64,000 bases of DNA from Microbacterium maritypicum MF109 (GTDB taxonomy: Bacteria; Actinomycetota; Actinomycetes; Actinomycetales; Microbacteriaceae). A model generated the notes under the pieces. The model had not been told where the DNA came from. It worked only from the letters and a program-made list of their open reading frames with translations, and did not search any database. The first letter of the stretch is position 1, and each line of letters opens with the position of its first letter. Below are positions 36,203-44,168 of the stretch, one piece after another. Where the stretch lies: the NCBI RefSeq assembly GCF_000455825.1, contig NZ_ATAO01000181.1, positions 41,821-105,820 on the forward strand, read 5' to 3'. The translations under genes were made by a program, and so were the position numbers.

Positions 36203-37408
36203 GTGTCCGAACCCGATGGCTCTGCGACCGACCCCGGTCGCCTCGATGCGGCCGTCGAGCGCGCGACCGCGCTGACGCAGCGCACCCTCGGACTGTTCCC
36301 CGTGCGCGTCTGGCGCCACTTCCTGCAGCACAACGGATTCCTCCTCGCCGCGGGCGTGAGCTACCAGGCCCTCTTCGCGATCTTCGCCGCGATCTACCTG
36401 GCCTTCGCGATCGCCGGACTCTGGCTCGGAGGCAGCGATGAAGCCGTCGACGCCCTCATCGCGATGATCAACAGCTACATCCCCAATCTGATCCTTCCCG
36501 AGGGCGGTGTGGTCACGCCCGATCAGGTGAAGGACATCGCGGCGAGCACCACCGGAGTGCTGAGCGTCACCGGTCTGATCGCGCTCGGCACCGTGATCTG
36601 GACCGCGATCGGCTGGGTCACGTTCTCTCGTCGTGCGACCAGAGACATCTTCGGTCTGCCGCCCGATCGTCGCAGCTACGTGATCCTGAAGGCGCGCGAC
36701 CTGCTCGCGGCGGTGATCTTCGGAGCTTCCCTGGTGGCTGGTTCGGTCCTCAGCTCGGCGAGCGCCGCGATCCTGAGCTGGCTCCTCGGTCTGCTCGGCT
36801 GGGACTCCAGCTCGAACGGGGTGATCCTCATCCGCATCGGTGCCGTCATCGTCTCCTTCGCGCTGATGTCGGGCGCCCTGGCGGCTATGGTCCGATTCCT
36901 CACCGGGACCTCCCTGCACTGGCAGACGATCTGGCCCGGCGCTCTCCTGGGCGGCGGCGCGATGACGATCCTGCAGTTCGGTGCGGGGTTCCTCCTCAGC
37001 TACACCCCGTCCAACCCGCTGCTCGCCACGTTCGCGATCTTCATCGGTCTGCTGCTCTGGTTCCGCATCAACGGCGTGGTGATGCTGGTGGCCTCCTCCT
37101 GGATCGCGGTCGCTGCGCAGGACCGCGACCTGCCCCTCCTCACGCTGACCGAGGCCGAGCGCCGCATGGCGGAGTATCAGGCCCTGCTGACGGCTGCGCG
37201 CATCCGCGTGCGCGAAGCCCATGCCGCACGTGAAGCCGCGCCCTGGTACCGCGCGTGGAGCGCGGCGAAGGCCGTGCGCGACGCGGAGCAGGAGCTCGCC
37301 GACCTCGAGGCCTCTCCTCCCCCGCCGCCCGATCCGAGCACGCCGCTCGCCCAGCGTCTGCTCTCCGAACTGCACCGACCGGGACGGGATGTCGGCAGCG
37401 CTCGTTAG
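36203..37408 (+). CDS. YihY/BrkB-family inner-membrane protein
   Basis: 401 aa, function unknown in the family. After a short cytoplasmic start, the core has FLQHNGFLLAAGVSYQALFAIFAAIYLAF, typical for YihY/UPF0761, and about six hydrophobic helices up to residue 295. The C-terminal 100 residues are Arg/Ala/Glu-rich and likely a cytoplasmic coiled helix followed by a Pro-rich stretch (SPPPPPDPST). Leaderless GTG start. Its stop codon TAG is the first half of the -10 element of the next gene. Confidence 0.85.
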   Translation: MSEPDGSATDPGRLDAAVERATALTQRTLGLFPVRVWRHFLQHNGFLLAAGVSYQALFAIFAAIYLAFAIAGLWLGGSDEAVDALIAMINSYIPNLILPEGGVVTPDQVKDIAASTTGVLSVTGLIALGTVIWTAIGWVTFSRRATRDIFGLPPDRRSYVILKARDLLAAVIFGASLVAGSVLSSASAAILSWLLGLLGWDSSSNGVILIRIGAVIVSFALMSGALAAMVRFLTGTSLHWQTIWPGALLGGGAMTILQFGAGFLLSYTPSNPLLATFAIFIGLLLWFRINGVVMLVASSWIAVAAQDRDLPLLTLTEAERRMAEYQALLTAARIRVREAHAAREAAPWYRAWSAAKAVRDAEQELADLEASPPPPPDPSTPLAQRLLSELHRPGRDVGSAR

Positions 37409-37411
37409 GCT
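37406..37411 (+). promoter_or_regulatory. -10 element of xth, overlapping the upstream stop codon
   Basis: TAGGCT; its TAG (37406-37408) is the stop codon of the YihY gene. It ends seven bases before the ATG at 37419, so xth is probably leaderless. Confidence 0.5.
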
Positions 37412-37418
37412 TGTGACC

Positions 37419-38258
37419 ATGCCTCATCTGCGTATCGCCACGGTCAATGTCAACGGAATCCGAGCGGCGGCTCGCAACGGGATGAGCTCCTGGCTCGACG
37501 ACGCCGGAGTCGACATCCTCACGCTGCAAGAGGTGCGCGGGCAGGACGAGCATCTCGAGGCCGCGCTCCCTGGCTGGTCGCTCGTCCATGACGAGGCCAC
37601 CGCGAAGGGACGTGCCGGCGTCGCCATCGCCAGCCGCACGCCTGCGCTGGCCTCGCGCACCGCCTTCGGACCCGACGACTTCGACTCCAAGGGGCGATGG
37701 ATCGAGGCCGACTACCTGATCGGCGACCGTCCGCTGACCGTGGTGAGCGCCTACGTGCACTCCGGCGAGGCCGACACCCCGAAGCAGGATGAGAAGTGGA
37801 AGTTCCTCGACGCGTTCGGCACGCGGCTCGCTGAACTCGGCGCCGACGGCGCCCTCGCCCTCGTGACCGGCGACCTGAACGTCGGACACCGCGAGCTCGA
37901 CATCAAGAACTGGCGAGGCAACCGCAAGAAGGCCGGTTTCCTTCCCCGCGAGCGCGCGTACTTCGATCGGTTCCTCGGCGAGGCCGGCGCGGAGGTCTCC
38001 GGTGTCGACGGCACCGTGGGCACCGGCCTCGGCTGGATCGACGTGGGGCGGAAGTTCCACGGCGAGGTCGACGGACCCTACACCTGGTGGTCGATGCGCG
38101 GGCAGGCGTTCGACAACGACTCCGGGTGGCGCATCGACTACCACCTGGCGACGCCTGCACTCGCCGAGCGTGTGGAGACCTACCACGTCGCGCGCGCTGC
38201 GGCCTATGACCAGCGCTGGAGCGACCACGCGCCCGTCGTCGTCGACTACCGCTATTGA
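37419..38258 (+). CDS. xth: Exodeoxyribonuclease III
   Basis: 279 aa of the endonuclease/exonuclease/phosphatase fold, an AP endonuclease and 3'-5' exonuclease in base-excision repair. Motifs: RIATVNVNGIRAAARNG at the start, LTLQEVRGQDE (metal Glu), VSAYVHSG, VTGDLNVGHRELDIKN (Asp and Asn), GWRIDYHLATP and the catalytic YDQRWSDHAPVVVDY at the end. The ATG at 37419 fits the fold start and the -10 spacing. Its stop overlaps the convergent DUF4166-like gene by seven bases. Confidence 0.92.
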   Translation: MPHLRIATVNVNGIRAAARNGMSSWLDDAGVDILTLQEVRGQDEHLEAALPGWSLVHDEATAKGRAGVAIASRTPALASRTAFGPDDFDSKGRWIEADYLIGDRPLTVVSAYVHSGEADTPKQDEKWKFLDAFGTRLAELGADGALALVTGDLNVGHRELDIKNWRGNRKKAGFLPRERAYFDRFLGEAGAEVSGVDGTVGTGLGWIDVGRKFHGEVDGPYTWWSMRGQAFDNDSGWRIDYHLATPALAERVETYHVARAAAYDQRWSDHAPVVVDYRY

Positions 38259-38890
38259 GCGGCGCCGGGGGTGGCATCCGCGTAGCGGTACCATCCCCGG
38301 TACTCCAGGACGGTCCCGAGCACGGGACTCGTCGCGCGCATCTCGATGGTGCGTCGGTCGTGAGTGTCGTCCCAGCCGTCCACGAGATCGACGTCGATGC
38401 GGAGAATCCCGCGTAGCGCGATCCGGCATCGGCCGAGACGCAGCGCGACGGCCCGAGTGCGCATACGCAGCGCACCGTCGTCGGTCACCGAGCACTCCTC
38501 GAGCATCTCGACCCGGCCCCTCGACCCCAGCGCATTCTGGACGAGGCCGGGATGTCCCGTGGCGAAGAGCCGGTCGACGACGTGCTGTGTCGTGTCGGCG
38601 AAACGGAACTCCCGGACCGTGTCGAGCGTCGGCCGCCCCGAGGGCGATCGACCGGACACGGTATCGATCCGGAAGGGCACGTCGCGGCCGAACCGCGTGA
38701 CGAGCAGCCGCGGCCCGACGAGGGGCGACGCGAGGGCGGCGAGGCGCCCGAACCGGCTGCCGGCGACCGCGAAGACCCCCTCGGCTCCGTCGTTCCTCGC
38801 CTCGACGCGCATCTGCGCCAGGATCTCGGGATGAAGCCTCTCCGCCTCCTCCCCCAGCGCTTCGAGAAAGGCGGCTCCGCGCGCGGTCAC
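38252..38890 (-). CDS. DUF4166-like protein (paralogue of the neighbouring gene)
   Basis: 212 aa soluble protein, function unknown. It shares with the preceding gene the layout and the motifs GRDVPFRIDTVSG, FRFADTTQHVVDRL, LRIDVDLVDGWDD and a C-terminal EYRGWYRYADA, so the two are tandem paralogues. This pattern resembles DUF4166 as I remember it. GTG start overlapping the upstream stop (GTGA). The pair follows an SRPBCC gene in one operon. No catalytic motif stands out; I infer a small-molecule or lipid binding beta-rich fold with low certainty. Confidence 0.65.
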   Translation of the reverse strand: MTARGAAFLEALGEEAERLHPEILAQMRVEARNDGAEGVFAVAGSRFGRLAALASPLVGPRLLVTRFGRDVPFRIDTVSGRSPSGRPTLDTVREFRFADTTQHVVDRLFATGHPGLVQNALGSRGRVEMLEECSVTDDGALRMRTRAVALRLGRCRIALRGILRIDVDLVDGWDDTHDRRTIEMRATSPVLGTVLEYRGWYRYADATPGAAQ

Positions 38891-39570
38891 TCGCGGATCT
38901 CCTCGCGGTACGGCTTGACGGTCTCCGGAGCCGGTCCGCCGACGAACTCGCAGGTGAAGGCACCGCGGTAGCCGAACAGGAACCCGAAGACATCGTTGTG
39001 GATCTCGAGGTCGATCAGATACCGCTCCTGCTCGTCGTCGTAGCGCTCGATGAGCCGAGCACGCCCGCTGAAGAGCATCGGGAAGCGGAAAGCGATGGGC
39101 CCCTCGTAGAAGCGCTGTGCGCCCGAGGTGAGCAGGAGCCCGCCGTCGTCGGTGACGGCCAGATCGAGGTCGACGGCCAGGTGCTGGTGCGTACCCAGAT
39201 AGTCGACCACCCGTCGACGTGCGTCGCTGTAGATCATGGTCGCGTCGAATCGGCGGCGGCGGCCGGGGCGCACGTCCATCGTCCGCACGAAGGTCACGGT
39301 CTCGCGACCGAAGTCGTCGACGTAGGCCAGGTTGTCGATCCGGAACGGCACATCCCGCCCCCGCTCGGGGAACAGGATGTTGCGGAACGTGCCGATGAGC
39401 AGGAAAGGCAGGGTCCACCACGGGCCTCGCCGGACCTCGGACATCACCCCGCGTCCGATGCAGCCGTATCCGGCGTCCACGCCGACCCCGAAGCGGCGCT
39501 GCAGCTGCGGATGGAGGCGCGCGAAGTCGGCTCCCAGTGCGCGCTCGAAGATCCCGGTCCCGGTCGTCAT
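38887..39570 (-). CDS. DUF4166-like protein
   Basis: 227 aa, function unknown. It begins IFERALGADFARLHPQLQRRFG and has FPERGRDVPFRIDNLAY, ETVTFVRTMDVRPGRRRRFDATMI, HLAVDLDLAVTDDGGLLLTSG and FLFGYRGAFTCEFVGG, consistent with DUF4166. ATGA overlap with the SRPBCC gene upstream and GTGA with the paralogue downstream, so the three proteins are made together. Confidence 0.7.
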   Translation of the reverse strand: MTTGTGIFERALGADFARLHPQLQRRFGVGVDAGYGCIGRGVMSEVRRGPWWTLPFLLIGTFRNILFPERGRDVPFRIDNLAYVDDFGRETVTFVRTMDVRPGRRRRFDATMIYSDARRRVVDYLGTHQHLAVDLDLAVTDDGGLLLTSGAQRFYEGPIAFRFPMLFSGRARLIERYDDEQERYLIDLEIHNDVFGFLFGYRGAFTCEFVGGPAPETVKPYREEIRE

Positions 39571-40208
39571 GCGATCTCCTCGAGGGATACCGGTGCGTCC
39601 TCCATGATGGTCCGCCCGGTGCGCCGGGGGCGCGAGAGGCAGTTGCGTGCGCGTGGTCGGTACCCGCGCCGGAGCGACCGCCAGCCGCTGGTCTCCTCCG
39701 GAGGTATGCCCAGCTCGGCCCACAACCGGAGACGATCGAAGCTGCGGGCGGTGAGCCACCAGACGAACCGTCGGGTCACCAGCGGATCGAGAACGCGTCC
39801 CAGCCATCCCCATCCCGGTGCGTAGTCGTAGCCGGTGAGGAATCGCACGCCCTTCTCCGTCGGCACGTAGCGCCAGTAGCCGCGCCCGGTTCCGAGCGGC
39901 GAGAGCGCATCGTCGGTGTCGAAGAGCAGCGCGGAGGTGCGCTCTCCCGAGGGGCTCTCCTTCGTGGCGTACGATACGCCGGTCCCGCGGATCGTGTGCA
40001 CCACGAGATCGAGCTCGTAGCGGAAGTCCTGCGCACCGTCTGCTCGGGTGCGCTGCGGCACGATGTCGCTGAAACGCGCATCCCAGCGCACGTGCGAGGC
40101 CGGATCCTGCGTCAGCCGCCACACCTCGTCCAGGGGCGCGACGATGAGGATCTCGACATAGAGGGCCCGATCCCCTCGCGACCGTGAACGCGGGGATACG
40201 GAGGCCAT
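39567..40208 (-). CDS. SRPBCC-family (START-like) protein
   Basis: 213 aa. Residues 15-150 fit the SRPBCC ligand-binding fold: [36 protein letters not shown] is the usual first strand and helix of polyketide cyclase-like proteins. A basic C-terminal segment (about 180-200, many Arg) follows. Such proteins bind hydrophobic ligands; none is suggested here. The ATG at 40208 is six bases after a TACGAT -10, so it is probably leaderless, and it starts a three-gene operon with two DUF4166-like paralogues. Confidence 0.78.
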   Translation of the reverse strand: MASVSPRSRSRGDRALYVEILIVAPLDEVWRLTQDPASHVRWDARFSDIVPQRTRADGAQDFRYELDLVVHTIRGTGVSYATKESPSGERTSALLFDTDDALSPLGTGRGYWRYVPTEKGVRFLTGYDYAPGWGWLGRVLDPLVTRRFVWWLTARSFDRLRLWAELGIPPEETSGWRSLRRGYRPRARNCLSRPRRTGRTIMEDAPVSLEEIA

Positions 40209-40214
40209 GCGCCC

Positions 40215-40246
40215 ATCGTAGGGGCACGGCGTGCACCCCATAGGAT
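40215..40246. promoter_or_regulatory. Back-to-back leaderless promoters of the SRPBCC operon and trpS
   Basis: Minus strand TACGAT (40220 to 40215) ends six bases before the ATG at 40208. Plus strand TAGGAT (40241-40246) ends seven bases before the GTG at 40254. The -35 regions must lie across each other in the 20 bases between, so the two promoters probably exclude each other. Confidence 0.5.
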
Positions 40247-40253
40247 TGACTCC

Positions 40254-41258
40254 GTGACGAAACCTCGCCTTTACTCCGGAATGCAGCCCTCCGCCGACTC
40301 CCTCCAGATCGGCAACTACATCGGCGCGCTGCTCCAGTGGCGGGACCTGCAGAGCTCCTACGACGCGTTCTTCTCCGTCGTCGACCTGCACGCGATCACG
40401 GTCGCCCAGGATCCGGCCGAGCTCCGCGAGAAGACGCGTCGCACGGCCGCCCAGTACATCGCGGCCGGCATCGAGCCGTCGCTGTCGACGCTGTACGTGC
40501 AGTCGCATGTGCGAGCACACGCCGAGCTCGCGTGGATCCTCAGCACCATCACGGGCTTCGGCGAGGCCGGCCGGATGACCCAGTTCAAGGACAAGTCCTC
40601 GCGGTACGGCGCGGACTCGACCAGCGTCGGACTGTTCACCTACCCGGTGCTGATGGCCGCCGACATTCTGCTGTACCAGACCGACGTGGTGCCGGTGGGT
40701 GACGACCAGAAGCAGCACGTCGAGCTCACGCGCGACCTCGCCGAGCGCTTCAACTCGCGCTTCGGCGAGACCTTCACCGTGCCGATGCCGGTCATCCAGA
40801 AGGAGACCGCGCGCATCTACGACCTGCAGAACCCGACGTCGAAGATGTCGAAGTCGGCCGAAAGCGATGCCGGCGTGCTGTGGATGCTCGACGACCCGGC
40901 GAAGTCGGCGAAGAAGATCATGCGTGCGGTGACCGACAACGAGGGATCGGTGCGGTTCGACCGCGAGAACAAGCCCGGCGTCTCGAACCTGCTCACGATC
41001 TACGCGGCCCTCACCGGGCGCCAGGTCGCCGCGATCGAGGACGAATACGCGGGTCGCGGTTACGGCGATTTCAAGAAGGGTCTTGCCGAGGTCATCGTGA
41101 ACGAGTTCGAGCCGGTGCGTGCCAGGGCCCTCGAGCTGCTCGACGATCCTGCCGAGCTCGATCGCATCCTGGCGGAGAACGCCGCGCGCGCTGACGCCGT
41201 CGCCGACGCGACCCTCTCCGACGTGTACGACCGGGTGGGTCTGCTCCGGCGCGTCTGA
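40254..41258 (+). CDS. trpS: Tryptophanyl-tRNA synthetase
   Basis: 334 aa class I aminoacyl-tRNA synthetase. The HIGH-type motif is [11 protein letters not shown] (QIGN variant) near residue 15; the Trp pocket includes DLHAITV; the KMSKS loop is [12 protein letters not shown] near 200. Length is normal for bacterial TrpRS. GTG start placed seven bases after TAGGAT. Divergent from the SRPBCC operon. Confidence 0.95.
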   Translation: MTKPRLYSGMQPSADSLQIGNYIGALLQWRDLQSSYDAFFSVVDLHAITVAQDPAELREKTRRTAAQYIAAGIEPSLSTLYVQSHVRAHAELAWILSTITGFGEAGRMTQFKDKSSRYGADSTSVGLFTYPVLMAADILLYQTDVVPVGDDQKQHVELTRDLAERFNSRFGETFTVPMPVIQKETARIYDLQNPTSKMSKSAESDAGVLWMLDDPAKSAKKIMRAVTDNEGSVRFDRENKPGVSNLLTIYAALTGRQVAAIEDEYAGRGYGDFKKGLAEVIVNEFEPVRARALELLDDPAELDRILAENAARADAVADATLSDVYDRVGLLRRV

Positions 41259-41267
41259 GCCTCGCCT

Positions 41268-41273
41268 TAGGAT
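41268..41273 (+). promoter_or_regulatory. -10 element, leaderless promoter of the Pro-rich membrane protein
   Basis: TAGGAT ending six bases before the GTG at 41280, just after the trpS stop. Confidence 0.5.
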
Positions 41274-41279
41274 GGGGGC

Positions 41280-41963
41280 GTGACTGATCCGCAGCTGCCT
41301 CCCCCGCCCGGTGCCGTGCCCTCCGACCCGTCTGCGTCCCCCGCGACCGGCGCGTTCCCGCCGCCGACCGCCCCCGGGTACCCTCCGGCAGCTCCCGCGT
41401 ATCCCCCTGCAGCTCCCGCGTATCCCCCGGCGGGTGCCCCGTATCCTCCGGCAACGCCCTCCGGCTACCCGGCAGCGCCCGCGCCCGGGTATCCGGCAGC
41501 CCCTCCCGGGGCCTACCAGGTGCCTGTCGGCGGCTACGCCACCCCGGCCGGCGCCTATCAGGTGCCCGACGCCGCGACACCGTCCACCTCCGGACTCTTC
41601 GGAACACTTGCGCTGGTTCTCGCGCTCGTCGCGGCCGTGGTGCCGGCGATCGTCGTGGGCATCAGCGCGTTCGAGATCGGTCGGTTCCTCCCGAACGGCG
41701 CATCGGTCACCGCCGACGACCTCCGCGTGCTCACCCCGGTGCGGGATCAGGTGCTCTGGGCGGAGCTCTCCTTCTGGATCGGGACCGTCGTCGGCATCGC
41801 AGCGATCGTGCTCGGTATCGTCGCGATCGCCAAGAAGCGTGGCCGCGGCGCGGGAATCGCCGCTGTCGTGGTCGCCGTCCTGGCGTCGGTGATCTTCTTC
41901 ATCGCCCTGGTCGTCGCGCTGACCGCGGGCGCTGCGACGGGCCTGTCGACCTATACGGCCTGA
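41280..41963 (+). CDS. Proline-rich membrane protein with PAYPPA repeats
   Basis: 227 aa, unknown function. Residues 1-100 are low-complexity, rich in Pro, Ala and Tyr, with repeated YPPA and GYPAAP units. Three hydrophobic helices follow (about 105-128, 155-182, 195-220) with a KKRGRG cytoplasmic loop between the last two. Similar Pro-rich tails on small actinobacterial membrane proteins often bind cytoskeletal or cell-division partners, but nothing here names one. Leaderless GTG start. Confidence 0.7.
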   Translation: MTDPQLPPPPGAVPSDPSASPATGAFPPPTAPGYPPAAPAYPPAAPAYPPAGAPYPPATPSGYPAAPAPGYPAAPPGAYQVPVGGYATPAGAYQVPDAATPSTSGLFGTLALVLALVAAVVPAIVVGISAFEIGRFLPNGASVTADDLRVLTPVRDQVLWAELSFWIGTVVGIAAIVLGIVAIAKKRGRGAGIAAVVVAVLASVIFFIALVVALTAGAATGLSTYTA

Positions 41964-41990
41964 CCGCGCCACGACCCCGCAGCGGCCGTC

Positions 41991-42572
41991 TCAGCGCGGC
42001 GCGTGGTGCTTCTGCTGTGCCGCGAGAAGGCCTTCGTCGACCAGCAGCTCGACCGCGTCGGCGGCGTCCGCGATGAGGATCGGCAGGTTCGGCCGCTCTT
42101 CCTTGCCGAACGGGGCGAGCACCCAGTCCGCGGGATCCTGACGCCCGACCGGACGGCCGATGCCCACCCGCACACGCGGAAAGTCGGCAGTGCTCAGCGC
42201 CCGTGCGACATCACGGACACCGTTGTGTCCGCCGTGTCCTCCCCCGGTCTTGAGCTTGACCGTGTCGAACGGGATGTCGAGTTCATCGTGTACCACGATC
42301 ACCTGCTCTGGCGGCACCGAGTAGAACCGGGCCAGCGCCGCCACCGGGGTCCCCGAGACGTTCATGAAGGTGTTCGGCTTGGCCAGCACGAGCTTGTCCG
42401 CGCCGGGGCGCACCCACGTCTCGACGACGCGGGCTCCGCCCTTGTGCTCACGGAAGGCTTCGCCGCGCCGCGATGCCAGCTCATCGACCACCATCTGCCC
42501 GATGTTGTGTCGCGTGGCCTCGTATCGCGGGCCGGGGTTGCCGAGCCCCACCACGAGCCAGGTCGATGCCAT
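41991..42572 (-). CDS. pth: Peptidyl-tRNA hydrolase
   Basis: 193 aa. The start LVVGLGNPGPRYEATRHNIGQMVVDEL has Asn10 and the catalytic His; FMNVSG and VVHDELDIPFDTVKLKTGGGHGGHNGVRDV carry the remaining conserved residues. Frees tRNA from drop-off peptidyl-tRNA. Downstream of L25 on the same strand, the common actinobacterial order, but separated by a strong hairpin and with its own GAGAGGA ribosome site. Confidence 0.95.
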   Translation of the reverse strand: MASTWLVVGLGNPGPRYEATRHNIGQMVVDELASRRGEAFREHKGGARVVETWVRPGADKLVLAKPNTFMNVSGTPVAALARFYSVPPEQVIVVHDELDIPFDTVKLKTGGGHGGHNGVRDVARALSTADFPRVRVGIGRPVGRQDPADWVLAPFGKEERPNLPILIADAADAVELLVDEGLLAAQQKHHAPR

Positions 42573-42618
42573 GTCGTCGTCCTCTCCCCGCCGGGTGCGC
42601 AGCCCCGGTCAGGATACG

Positions 42619-42653
42619 ACAGAGGGGACGCGATCGGATCGCGTCCCCTCTGT
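42619..42653 (-). terminator. Hairpin between rplY and pth
   Basis: Perfect 17-bp inverted repeat (42619-42635 with 42637-42653, core GAGGGGACGCG) after the L25 stop. Likely full or partial terminator of rplY. Confidence 0.8.
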
Positions 42654-42670
42654 GATGAATCAGTCGGAGG

Positions 42671-43285
42671 TCACTCCGCGGCGGCCTCTTCGGCAGCCTC
42701 GGTGGCCTCGCCGGCCTCGGCGGCCTCTTCGTCATCCTCGGTGGGTGCAGCCGGGACCGAGATCGCCACGACGAGGACCTCGGGGTCGGAGAGCAGCGTG
42801 GAGCCCTTGGGGAGCTTCACGTCGGCGCCGGTGATGTGCGCGCCCTCTTCCAGGCCCTCGACGGAGACCTCGATGTTCTGCGGGATGTGCGTGGCCTCGG
42901 CCTCGATCGACAGCGTGGTCGCGTCGAGGTTGACGATGGTGCCGGCAGCGGACTCGCCCGTGACGACGATCGGGACGTCGATGGCGACCTTCTCGCCCTT
43001 CTTCACGACGAGCAGGTCGATGTGCTCGATGATCTGGTGCACCGGGTCGCGCTGGACGTCCTTGACGAGGGCGAGCTGGCCCTTGCCCTCGATGTCGAGC
43101 TCGAGAAGCGCGTTGGCGCGACGGATGATGAGCGAGACCTGGTGGCCCGGCAGCGCGACGTGCACCGGCTCGGTGCCGTGGCCGTAGATGACGGCGGGGA
43201 TCTTGCCGGCGGCGCGGAGGCGGCGGGCGAAGCCCTTGCCGAAGCTCTCGCGGAGCTCGGCCTGGACCTTGGTGTCTTCAGACAT
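42671..43285 (-). CDS. rplY: 50S ribosomal protein L25 (TL5/Ctc type)
   Basis: 204 aa long-form L25, which binds 5S rRNA. The N-terminal domain starts VQAELRESFGKGFARRLRAAGKIPAVIYGHG; the C-terminal TL5 domain (about 95-185) is present, and the tail is a Glu/Ala-rich run. The ATG has AAGGAGAA upstream. A candidate -10 (TACCAT, 43443-43448 on the minus strand) would give a leader near 150 bases. Confidence 0.94.
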   Translation of the reverse strand: MSEDTKVQAELRESFGKGFARRLRAAGKIPAVIYGHGTEPVHVALPGHQVSLIIRRANALLELDIEGKGQLALVKDVQRDPVHQIIEHIDLLVVKKGEKVAIDVPIVVTGESAAGTIVNLDATTLSIEAEATHIPQNIEVSVEGLEEGAHITGADVKLPKGSTLLSDPEVLVVAISVPAAPTEDDEEAAEAGEATEAAEEAAAE

Positions 43286-43442
43286 GGGTTCTCCTTCGGG
43301 ACACGCAGCGAAGGCGCCGCGCGGTGGTCTTGGAATTTTCGAACTCGCTGACGCAGGAGGAAAGCCACCGGGCTTGCTTCGCCGCGTCGATAACGGATGT
43401 TCGCGCACGCGCAGAAGCATCCCTCGCCGAGGTACAGCCTCA

Positions 43443-43467
43443 ATGGTACCGGATGACCCGATAGGCT
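43443..43467. promoter_or_regulatory. Divergent promoters of rplY and a 41-aa protein gene
   Basis: Minus strand TACCAT (43448 to 43443) faces rplY. Plus strand TAGGCT (43462-43467) faces the small membrane protein gene at 43508 and would give a leader of about 35 bases with ACGGAGAA as ribosome site. Positions fit -10 hexamers; -35 elements are weak. Confidence 0.4.
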
Positions 43468-43507
43468 GAGGACACCGGTCCTTTTTCTGCAGAACACGGA
43501 GAACCCC

Positions 43508-43633
43508 ATGCTCGACGGCGCCTTCCTCTCGCACGCACTCCTCTGGCTGATCGGCGCCATGACCGTGTGCGCAGCCGTCACCTCGTTCATCGCGCTGTTC
43601 GCGATGGGACGCTCGGGATACCGCAAGGACTGA
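43508..43633 (+). CDS. Small single-helix membrane protein, 41 aa
   Basis: Short frame of 41 codons starting MLDGAFLSHALLWLIGAM, with one hydrophobic helix (about residues 9-33) and a positive end (GRSGYRKD). CGGAGA lies about eight bases before the ATG and a TAGGCT -10 about 40 bases upstream, so it has its own expression signals. No larger frame competes here. Function unknown; helix plus C-terminal Arg/Lys suggests a regulator or partner of a membrane complex. Confidence 0.6.
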   Translation: MLDGAFLSHALLWLIGAMTVCAAVTSFIALFAMGRSGYRKD

Positions 43634-43642
43634 CCGCCGGCC

Positions 43643-43667
43643 GCAGAGCCGTTTCCGCACGCTCTGC
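43643..43667. terminator. Weak hairpin between the small protein gene and gluconokinase
   Basis: Seven-bp stem GCAGAGC (43643-43649) with GCTCTGC (43661-43667) in the 43-bp convergent gap. Short stem, no U-run; could end transcription from either side. Confidence 0.35.
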
Positions 43668-43676
43668 CCCGAACTC

Positions 43677-44168
43677 TCAGCGCCGCTGTGCCGCTTCGGC
43701 GATGACGGCGGCCGCGGTCCGGACGTCCGCCGACTCGTCCACCCGGATTCCAGCCTCATCGGCCTCGAGCGATTCGAGCGTCTGGAGCTGCGAGTCCAGG
43801 AGCGCCGCCGGCATGAAGTGATCGGCCCGCAGCCGCATCCGCTCCTCGAGCACCGCGCGACCGATAGCGAGTTCGGCGAAGAACGTCTCGGGCGCTCCGG
43901 TCCGGATGACGTCGCGATAGACGCGCTTGAGCGCCGAGCACGCCACGACGACGCGGTCCTCACTCTGCAGCGTCTCGCCGACCAGACGGAGCCAGGGCAG
44001 CCGATCCGTGTCGTCCAGAGGCACCCCGGCCGCCATCTTGCGGACGTTCGCGGCCGGATGCAGATCATCGCCGTCGATGAAGCGCGCACCGAGGCTCTCG
44101 GCGAGGAACGCACCCACGGTCGACTTGCCCGAACCGCTCGGGCCCATCACGACGACGCGCACACTCAT
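43677..44168 (-). CDS. gntK: Gluconokinase
   Basis: 163 aa P-loop kinase: VVMGPSGSGKSTVGAFLAE, then RFIDGDDLHPAANVRKMAAGVPLDDTDRLPWL, the gluconate site, and CSALKRVYRDVIR. Normal length for GntK/IdnK. Makes 6-phosphogluconate from gluconate, feeding the 6-phosphogluconate dehydrogenase encoded at 51245. Last gene of the minus-strand sugar-acid operon; ATGA overlap with the dehydrogenase upstream. Confidence 0.93.
   Translation of the reverse strand: MSVRVVVMGPSGSGKSTVGAFLAESLGARFIDGDDLHPAANVRKMAAGVPLDDTDRLPWLRLVGETLQSEDRVVVACSALKRVYRDVIRTGAPETFFAELAIGRAVLEERMRLRADHFMPAALLDSQLQTLESLEADEAGIRVDESADVRTAAAVIAEAAQRR

Noticed and set aside
41340..41560. Repetitive YPPA/PAYP coding sequence considered as a DNA repeat array
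   Set aside because: The repeats are codon-level and in frame with a Pro-rich protein tail, so coding explains them.
39567..41972. 801-codon minus-strand frame covering trpS and the Pro-rich protein gene
   Set aside because: Only the last 213 codons make a known fold with a promoter; the rest is Gly/Arg/Asp-rich shadow of two real plus-strand genes.
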